Shown: piece after piece, positions 55,614 to 64,000 of the stretch
Layout: every line of letters starts with the position of its first letter
Position numbering within the stretch: position 1 is the stretch's first letter
DNA from: Siphonodentalium dalli
Lineage: Eukaryota > Mollusca > Scaphopoda > Gadilida > Siphonodentaliidae
Reading direction: 5' to 3'
Length of the DNA: 64,000 nucleotides
NCBI GenBank assembly: GCA_032622095.1
Contig: CP136065.1
Coordinates: 246,015,474 to 246,079,473, forward strand
Position numbers and translations under genes: made by a program
Notes under the pieces: model-generated
The model's database searches: none
Seen by the model: the letters and a program-made list of their open reading frames with translations, nothing else
Told to the model about the DNA's origin: nothing

Positions 55614-55739
55614 GGGTTCATCCATAGGCCCCTAGGTGGGGGGGGGGGGGGGGGTGTAAAAAAATACCAATACTCGTATAGTCTATCTTAATATTTTAGT
55701 ATCCCCCCCCCCCAGGGGCTTGTGGATGTGATGAACTGT
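55614..55739. repeat. Hairpin with poly-G arm facing poly-C arm
   Basis: GGTTCATCCATAGGCCCCTA plus a G18 run is mirrored by a C run plus AGGGGCTTGTGGATGTGATG. The homopolymers are complementary stem segments. Confidence 0.65.
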
Positions 55740-55796
55740 CATTCATAAATCTGATGGCCAAAAATAAAATTATATTACCGAATGCAAAAGACACAA

Positions 55797-56560
55797 AATG
55801 AAAGTGTCAAAGACACTGTAGCTCAACTTAGGGAGGAGTTAATTTTTTGCTGAACAATGAAAAGAAGTCATGCTGAAGATCCATCTAAAGTTTGATCATG
55901 ATCGGACGAGGGATATGGTCTGTATGTAGGTGCGTCAAAGGATATAGTCATACAAAGAGTAAATTCCAAGATGACCGCTTGCATTAATGTTTTTCAACAA
56001 ATTTCAGTCAAAATATAGATCCATATGAAGTTTGGTGATGATCGGATGGGGGGATGTAGTCTGTAGGGTGTGCCAAAGTATTTAGTCATGCAAAGAGTAA
56101 AATCCAAGATGGCTGCCAGTGGCCATTTTTTTTCATCGAAAATCGTTCAAATTCGATAGCTCCCATCTACAGGTGATCACAATCGAGCATGCGAAATTTA
56201 AAGGTACTCAATCCGATTCGATGGTCCCCATATCGGAATACAACAACTTTTTTTAAATGCCGCTTCAGTTATCAGAATGGATTAATTGCCAAAATATGCT
56301 AAGCACAGTCAACTATAGTATAAAAAAAGCCACTTGATTTTAGAGTTGTCCATCTTCATCTGCAATTTGGTCTGAGATGTCTACTCGTAACTGTTTACTG
56401 GGCCACTAAAAAATTATTAGTGGTGACAAACAATAGATCTCAAAAGTCGATATCGGATCACTGAGCTTTGATGGGTGAGTTCCTCGACTCGAAATAGTAA
56501 TTCGCGAGAGTTAATTCGGATTATGCATCTTTAATGAAAGTATCAATGACACTGTAGCTC
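55797..56560 (+). repeat. Diverged 160-bp-unit family element
   Basis: TGAAAGTGTCAAAGACACTG, TAGCTCAACTTAGG start, then units with AAATTCCAAGATG and GGATTTAGTCATGCAAAGAG. Confidence 0.6.
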
Positions 56561-56581
56561 ATCTTGGGGAAGGAGTTCATT

Positions 56582-59200
56582 TTTAGCTCACCTGAGACGA
56601 AGTCTCCGGTGGAGCTATAGTCATCACTCCTCGTCCGTCCATCCATCCGTCTGTCAACAATTCTTTAAACATCTTCGGAACCATAAGACCGAATGGGTTC
56701 ATATTTGGTGTGGATGTTCCCAAGGTGACTCGCATTCAGATTTCTTCAAATGAGGTCATTGGGTCAAATAGTTGCGAAAGCAGGGTCATAACTCTATTTC
56801 TCCATAGTAATTCTTAGAATGACTTCTTCTCAAGAACCATTGGGCTGATTTAGCTTATATTTAGTATGGAGGGTCCTGGGGTTCAGATTTGTTCAAATGG
56901 GGTCACTGGGTCAAATAGGGACAGGCCAGGGACACAACTCTTTAAAAAAAAAATTGAAATCCTTGTTCAAAACAAGCAAAACAATAAAACCCCCAAAAAA
57001 ATTGATTTTGAAAATATGTTTTATTTTAATTGAGATTAATTTCTTGCTCAATTTAAAAAAAATAACACCATTATAACATCCACCAGGGTGACTCAACCAA
57101 ATTTGGTTTAAATCAGTCTAAAATCAAGAACATGCAAACAGCAGATACTCAAGAGCTCTATGAGATATGAGGAAGGTGCCTGCAATCACAGAATGTTTAC
57201 TTAACACCATATAGAAGTCACATTGATTATAAAGTAATAAATAAAATGGCAGTGTTAACAAAATCTGATTGGAATGACGCCTTTGATTAATACCCTAAAA
57301 TTATCTGCCTGTTAGAGAGTTTGTATATAAATGACCTATGGCTTATCATAACAAACTCCCAAGGCCAAGTGCGAATGATGAATCTTGACAGTTAGGCCAG
57401 TAAAACTAAATACCTGTTTTCTCAGGCAATTACATGGGGGGAAACTGGATGAGAAAGGAGGCATTTTTCTTAGCTTACCTGAGATGAAGAAATGAGACAT
57501 ATTTTGTGTGGATGGTCCCTTGGTGGCTGGGATTCGGTTCTGTTCAAATGGGGGTCACATGGTCAAAAAAGTGGCTTATCTAGGGACCTAACTCTTTCCA
57601 TCCAAAGTAATTCTTAAAACATCTCAAGAATCATCGGGGCTATTTAGCTTATAATTGGTATTGAAGGTCCTTGGGTGACAGGGATACAGATGTGTTAAAA
57701 TGAGGTCACCTGGTCAAATAAGGGCGGAGCCAGGGACATAACTTGTCCATCCATTGTAATTCTTAAAATATCTTCCTATCAAAAACCATCAGGCCTATTC
57801 AGCTTATATTTGGTATGGGTGACCAGGATTCAGAATTGGGTCAAATAGGGTCGGAGCCACGGACATAATTCTTTCCCTCATTAGTTATTTTTAGCTCAAC
57901 TTTGTAAGTTTGAGCTATTGCCATGGTTTGGCGTCCGTCAACAATTTCCTTTGGCGCGGGCTACAGGTCGTACCTTTGATCTGATCATTATGAGATTTGT
58001 CATCAATGTTGACATGTAGATGGGAACGAGTCATTTTGGTGTCATTCGGCCAAAAAACATTGCTGCTGGTGGCCATCTTGGATTTCAAAATTCAATCCAT
58101 TGGCGCGGGCTACAGGTCATACTGTTCGTCTGATCATCATGAATTTGTCATGGATGTTAATATTGACATGTAGATGGGAACGAGTGATTTTGTGGTCGTT
58201 CGGCCAAAAAACATGCAGCCATCTTGGATTTTACTCTTTTCATGACTAAATCCTTTGGCGTGGTCTACAGGTCGTAGCTTTGGTCGGAAATTCATGAAAT
58301 TTGTCATGGATGTTAACAATGACATGTAGATGAGAACGAGTCATTTTGGGGTCGTTCGGCCAAAAAACATGGCCGCCAGCAGCCATCTTGGATTTTACTC
58401 TTTGCATGACTAAATCCTTTGGCGCAGGCTACAGGTCGTACCTTTGGTCTGATCTTTATGAAATTTTTCATGAATGTTGACATTGACATGTAGATGGGAA
58501 CGAGTCATTGTGGGGTCATTCGGCCAAAAATCATGGCCGCTGGTGGCCATCTTAGATTTCAAAATTCAATCCATTGGCGAGGGCTACTTGTCGTACTGTT
58601 CGTCTGATCATCATGAAATTTGTCATGGATGTAAACAATGACACGTAGATGGGAACAAGTCCTTTTGGGGTCAATTGGCCAAAAAACATGGCCGCCAGCA
58701 GCCATCTTGGATTTTACTCTTTGCATGACCAAATCCTTTGGCACAGGTTAGACATTTCAATAAGCGCCTTTCCTATTCTTCCATTTACTGTCAACCATTA
58801 AATTATTCCCCTACCTAAGTTGAGCTACAGTGTCATTGACACTTTCATTAAAACATCTTCTCAAGAACCATTTGGCATATTTAGCATACATTTTGGTATA
58901 GAGAGTCCATGAGTGACTGGGATTCAGATTTGTTGAAATGGGTTCACCAGGTCAAATAGGGGTGCGACCAGGGACATAACTCTTCCCCCATAGTAATTCT
59001 TAAAATGGCTCCTCAAGAGCCATCAGTCCTATTTAGCTTATATGTGTTAACTAGTATGTAGGGTCCTTGTGTTACTTGGGAATGGGTTACAGATTTGTTA
59101 AAATGGGTTCGACCAATCAAGAAAAGGCATTTGGTGTATATGGCCTATGGAGAGTTGGGATCAAAATTTGTTTGAATGGGGTCCACCATTAAAAAGGGGG
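56582..59200 (+). repeat. AGCTCACCTGAG repeat with about 170-bp units, interrupted
   Basis: TTTAGCTCACCTGAGACGAA starts it. Units with TCAAGAACCATTGGGCTGAT and GGGTCAAATAGGG recur at 56.7-56.9, 57.5-57.9 and 58.85-59.1 kb. The reversed element 57891-58853 splits one unit. Confidence 0.65.
57891..58853 (-). repeat. 160-bp-unit family element, reversed
   Basis: From TTAGCTCAACTTTGTAAGTT to CAGTGTCATTGACACTTTCA, with about five units. It lies inside the AGCTCACCTGAG repeat, so it is the younger insertion. Confidence 0.8.
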
Positions 59201-60115
59201 GCATGTCAGGTTGTAACTTTGCCACAGTTAGGAAAGCTTGAGGTATCAGTTGTAAAATTCCAACATGTGCAAAGGAATTTTACGAACTTGGGAGTGTGGT
59301 TGCTTCAGTTGGGAGGGAGTAGACTAGTGGGGTGGGGGGATCTGGACAATATTTTAAGGTGGACACCCCACTGCTCAACGGAGACCCTCTGGGCTACGTC
59401 CCTCTTTACGACTACTTGTTATGCCCCCGATCGCCGATGGAGATTTGGGGGTATATAGTGGAGCCCTCCGTCCGTACGAACGTTTCAACTCATAACTTTG
59501 GTTTCGCTAACTCAATTCAGTTGATCTATGGTATGCTAATAGACCAGCCGGGGGGGACAAGATTTCCCCATAACTGCGGTTTCATCCGCCCATTTTTTCC
59601 AGAGTTACGCCCCTTTTTGGACTTAGAAAATTGTTGACCCGTACGAACGTTTCAACTCATAACTTGGGTTTCGCTAACTCAATTCAGTTGATCATTGGTA
59701 TGCTAATAGACCAGCCGGGGGACAAGATTTCCCCATAACTGCGATTTCGTCCGCCCATTTTTTCCAGAGTTACGCCCCTTTTTGGACTTAGAAAATTCAG
59801 TTTTCTGCTACTTTTTTTGGTTTCCAGATGATAACTTGATTTTGGATTGTTTACTCATGAATAACATAACTTTACAAAGTGCCATTTAATAAGCATTTGC
59901 ACAAAAATAAGAAAAATCCTCTCTGATTGTACAGTCGGGGGCGTTACCTCCGCCCAGCGGTGCACTTGTTTTTAAGTGAATTTGACAAGTACTAACTCTT
60001 ATGGTCTTCCGATGTTTTTAAGTGAATTTGACAAGTAGGTGGACCCCATTGCCACAGTTAGGAAAGCTTGAGGTATCAGTTGTAAAATTCCAACATGTGC
60101 AAAGGTCTTCCGAGT
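59200..60115 (+). repeat. Duplicated 50-bp block flanking the previous repeat
   Basis: CAGTTAGGAAAGCTTGAGGT...CAACATGTGCAAAGG occurs at 59224-59275 and 60055-60104. TTTTTAAGTGAATTTGACAA also occurs twice (59970, 60013). Confidence 0.6.
59450..59960 (+). repeat. Tandem duplication of about 178 bp in a dispersed repeat
   Basis: CGTACGAACGTTTCAACTCA begins at about 59472 and 59640. Both copies continue through ATGCTAATAGACCAGCCGG and TTTGGACTTAGAAAATT. The two overlapping ORFs (59147-59637) read through it and are rejected. Confidence 0.75.
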
Positions 60116-60237
60116 CCCAGTCTTCTCAGTCTTTACAGTCTGGTGAGCGTCTCCACAGTCATTGACTGTCTTGTTTGCTGAGCAATGAATAGACGGATAA
60201 AGAAGGAAAGCCAAAAAGTTACAGTATTAAAAGGTTT

Positions 60238-61303
60238 TTAGCTCAACTTACTTTGTTTGAGCTATTGCCATGGGTTGGCATTTGTCGTCTGTGTGCGTGT
60301 GTCAGACTGTCCATCAACAATTTCCTTTGGCACGGGCTAAATGTCGTATCTTTGGTCTTATTCCTTATTAAATTTGTCATGAATGTTGACATTGACAAGT
60401 AGATGGGAACGAGTCATTTCGGCCAAAAAACATGGCTGCTGGTGGCCATCTTGGATTTCAAAATTAAATCCATTGGCGTGTGCTACAGGCCGTACTGTTT
60501 GTGTGATCATCATAAAATTTGTAATGAATGTTGACATTTACATGTAGATGGGAACGAGTCATTTTAGGATCAATCGGCCAAAAAACATGGCCGCTGGTGG
60601 CCATATTGGATTTTACTCTTTGCATCACTAAATCCTTTGACACACCCTACATACCACATTCCTGATCTGATCATCACCAAACTTCATATGGATCATCGGG
60701 GTGACTTCTTGATCGGAACGAGTCATTTTGAGGTCATTCGGCAAAAAAATATGGCCATTTTGGATTTTACTCTTTGTATGACTAAATATTTCTACAAAAT
60801 CCATTAACATGGGTTATAGACCGATCTGCTTGTTTGATCTTCATAAAATTTGTCATGGATGTTGACATTGACATGTAGATGGGAACGAGTCATTTTGGGG
60901 TCATTCGGCAAAAAAACATGGCCGCCGGTGGCCATTTTAGAATTTACTCTTTGCATCACTAAATCCTTTGGCACATCCTACAGACCACATCCCTGATCCG
61001 ATCATTATGAAACTTGTCATGAATGTTGATATTGACATGTAGATGGGAACGAGTCATTTTGGGGGGTCATTCAGCCAAAAAACATGGCCACTGGCGGCCA
61101 TCTTGGATTTCAAAATTGAATCCGTTGACGCGGGCTACAGGTTCTACTTCCACCAATATTAATTTTTTGGTCTCTCTTCACATTTACATCTTGTCTTACT
61201 TAGACATTTCAATTAGCACCTTTCCTAATTCCTCCATTTACTGTCAACCATTAAATTATTCCCCTACCTAAGTTGAGATACAGTGTCATTGACACTTTCG
61301 TTT
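60238..61303 (-). repeat. 160-bp-unit family element, reversed
   Basis: TTTAGCTCAACTTACTTTG to GATACAGTGTCATTGACACT, with about five or six units. Confidence 0.8.
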
Positions 61304-61309
61304 ATTGTG

Positions 61310-62650
61310 TAGATGAATTATTTTCATTTCAACAATAAATGTGGGCTGCAGGGTGTGTGAATGGATTCAAATTTAAAATCCAAGATGCTATTAAAAATTT
61401 AAGAAATAATTGATGGCTCCAATCTAGAGGTCACCCCACAAATTCAGTTGAAGTTTGGTGACAATTCAATGAGGGATGTGGCCTGCAGGGTGTTCTGAAG
61501 TATTTACTCATGCAGAGGCAGAGTAAAATCCAAGATGGAGGCTGGCAGCAATATTTTTTTCCAACGGATTTCAGAAATAATCAATGGCTCCCATGCAGAG
61601 GTCACCTGAATATCCATATGAAGTTTGGAGATGAGAGATGTGACCTGTTTGGGTGTGCCACAAGATTTAGTCATGCAAAGAGTGAAATCCAAGATGGCTG
61701 CTGGTGGCCATTTTTAAAACAAAATTCGGAAATATTTGATGGCTCCCATCTAGTGGTCATCCAAAAGATCTGTATGAATTTTGGTGACAATAGGATGAGG
61801 GATGTGGTCTATAGGGTGTGCCAAACGATTTAGTTATGCAAAGAGTAAAACCCAAGATGACTGCCAGCAGCCATGTTTTTCAATGAAAATCGAACAAATT
61901 TGATAGCTCTCATCTAGAAGTGATCCTAATCCTGCCTGTAAATTTACAAAACATTTATTTGATATATGCAGGGTTTGCCGATGGATTCAAAATTGAAATC
62001 CAAGATGGCTGTTGGTGGCCATGTATTTTAACGAATAATAGATGGCTCCCTTCTAAAGGTCACCCCGAAGATCTGGATGAAGATTGGTGATGATTGGACT
62101 AGAGATGTGGCCTGTAGGGTGTGCCGAAGGATTTAGTCCTGCAAAGAGTAAAATCAAAGATGGCTGCTGGTGGCCATGTTTTATAAAATAAAATTTTGGA
62201 AATAATCTATGGCTCCCATCTAAAGGTCACCCCGAAGATCTTTATGAAGTTTGGAGATGATTGGATTAGGTCTGTAGTGTGAGCCAAAGGATTTTGTCAT
62301 GCAAAGAGTAAAATTCAAAATGGCTGCTGGCAGCCATATTTTTCATCGAAAATCGCTAAAATTTTATAGCTCCCATCTGGAGGTGATCCTAAATATACCT
62401 GTAAATTTTCAAAACATTTCTCCAATAAATGCAGGGTGTGCTTATGGATTCAAATTTGAAATCTAAAATGGCTGTCGGTGGCCATGTTTTTTTAATGAAT
62501 TTCGGTATAGCTCCCATCAAGAGGTCACTCCAAAGATCCATGTGAAATTTGGTGATGATTGGAAGAGGGATGTGGCATGTATGGTGAGCCAACTGAAATT
62601 GTTGGTGGATGGACAACAACCCATGGCAATAGCTCATAAATGATCCGGCC
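61310..62650 (+). repeat. Related tandem-unit repeat, second subfamily
   Basis: The units share AAATCCAAGATGGCTGCTGG and GGATTTAGTCATGCAAAGAG but have ATGGCTCCCATCTAGAGGTC instead of the GTTCCCATCTACATG text. It ends ACCCATGGCAATAGCTCATA. The 148-codon minus ORF (62389-62835) reads through it. Confidence 0.65.
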
Positions 62651-63065
62651 ATAAATACGGGCTGTTGGGTGTGCCGATGGATTCTAATTTGAAATCCAAG
62701 ATGGCTGCTGACGGCCATGTTTTTCATCAAAATTCGGAAAAATTTGATAGCTCCCATTTGTAGTTCACCCTGAATAAAATTTATCAAACTCGTTTCATAA
62801 AATCTTATATCCCAACATAACTCATTGGAGATCATCTATATTTGCACGAAGCAAACTGACCATCATCTCCACCTATTCAACAGCCTATATTTATGTGAGC
62901 TATAATCAGTTGGGATAATTTTTCATTACTATTTTTAGAATTTATTTATATAGTCCAGGAGATATTGGTCAACCTCTGCAACCCCCCCCCCCCCCCCCCC
63001 CCAGGACTCAACTTCACCCCAGTAATTTTCTTTCTTAATGTCTCCTCTAATTTTTTTTGGTTGTT

Positions 63066-64000
63066 AACAAGAAAAAATGAAAGTGTCAATGACACTGTAG
63101 CTCAACTTAGGTAGGGGAATAATTTAATGGTTGACAGTAAATGGAGGAATAGGAAAGGTGCTAATTGGAATGTCTAAGTAAGACAAGATGTACATGTCAA
63201 TATCAACATTCATGACAAGTTTTATAATCATCGGATCAGGGATGAGGTGATTATGGTGTGCCAAAGGATTTAGTGATGCAAAGAGTAAATTCTAAAATGG
63301 CCACCGGCAGCCATGTTGTTTTCCAAATTACCTCAAAATGACTCATTCCCATCTATGTACATGACAATGTCAACAGTCTTTACAAATCTCATAATAATCT
63401 GACCAAAGGTAAGACCTGTAGCCTGTGCCAAAGGATTTAGTCATGCAAAGAGTATAATCCAAGATGACTGCTGGCGGCCATGTTTTTTGGCCTAATGACC
63501 CCAAAAGGACTCGTTCCCATCTACATGTCATTGTTAACATCCATAACACATTTCATGATCAGACGAACAGTACGACCTGTAGCCCGCGCCAATGGATTGA
63601 ATTTTGAAATCCAAGATGGCCACCAGCGGCCATGTTTTTTGGCCAAATGACTCCAAAATGACTCGTTCCCATCTACATGTCAATATTCATGACAAATTTC
63701 ATAAAGATTAGACCAAAGGTACGACCTGTAGCCCGCGCCAAAGGATTTAGTCATGCAAAGAGTAAAATCCAAGATGGCTGCTGGCGGCCATGTTTTTTGG
63801 CCGAACGACCCCAAAATCACTCGTTCCCATCTACATGTCATTTTTAACATCCATGACAAATTTCAGGAAGTTCCGATCTAGGATTTAGTCATGCAAAGAG
63901 TAAAATCCAAGATGGCTGCTGACGGCCATGTTTTTTGGCCAAACGACCCCAAAATGACTCGTTCCCATCTACATGTCAATATTAACATCCATGATAAATT
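63066..64000 (+). repeat. 160-bp-unit family element, cut by window end
   Basis: TGAAAGTGTCAATGACACTG start as at 29451, followed by at least five units. Confidence 0.8.

Noticed and set aside
62389..62835. 148-codon minus-strand ORF
   Set aside because: It lies wholly in the tandem-unit repeat subfamily, and its peptide contains the reverse reading of CCAAGATGGC units.
1..64000. CRISPR array, operon or bacterial features
   Set aside because: The tandem repeats lack unique spacers of uniform length, and the spliced UBE2S gene with GT-AG introns shows nuclear eukaryotic DNA.
1..64000. tRNA or rRNA genes
   Set aside because: No cloverleaf with A and B boxes or conserved rRNA core text was noticed. 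The many hairpins are far longer and belong to transposons. A tRNA scan could not be run.

Overview
This window is nuclear DNA of an animal, almost certainly a marine invertebrate. It is AT-rich, dominated by short non-autonomous DNA transposons and tandem repeats, and holds one recognisable spliced protein gene. Repeat styles such as TACATGTA-rich DNA, a repeat opening AGCTCACCTGAG, and long arrays with GTTCCCATCTACATGTC resemble those I associate with molluscs, brachiopods and other marine invertebrates. That assignment is a weak inference, and no species can be named from the sequence.

Layout. About 1-36 kb is gene-poor and built from repeats. TTAA-flanked, piggyBac-like miniature elements carry a shared hairpin cassette (about 31 hairpins in about 19 elements over the window). 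Others are Tc1/mariner-like foldback elements with TA targets, hAT-like foldback elements with 8-bp target duplications, a 30-bp minisatellite (8.4-9.5 kb), a 67/73-bp satellite (11.0-14.0 kb), a 112-bp array (20.9-22.0 kb) and a 160-bp array (29.5-32.1 kb). At 36.3-36.6 kb lies a probable bidirectional promoter. A short first exon of an unidentified gene reads leftward from it, and the ubiquitin-conjugating enzyme gene UBE2S reads rightward (five coding exons, 36599-52905, 204 residues). Intron 1 of UBE2S (9.5 kb) contains a three-level nest of transposons with intact target duplications at every level. From 53 kb to the end the window returns to repeats, including several copies of the 160-bp-unit family in both orientations.

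The one pathway that can be read is cell-cycle ubiquitination. UBE2S is the K11-chain-elongating E2 that works with the anaphase-promoting complex. Most other open reading frames are accidental reads through palindromes and tandem repeats and are not called as genes.

The most interesting material is the transposon biology: one hairpin cassette inside elements with different piggyBac-like termini, paired base changes in its stem, a paralogous empty site that shows TTAA-precise insertion, and two unrelated elements inserted at the exact centre of perfect palindromes.
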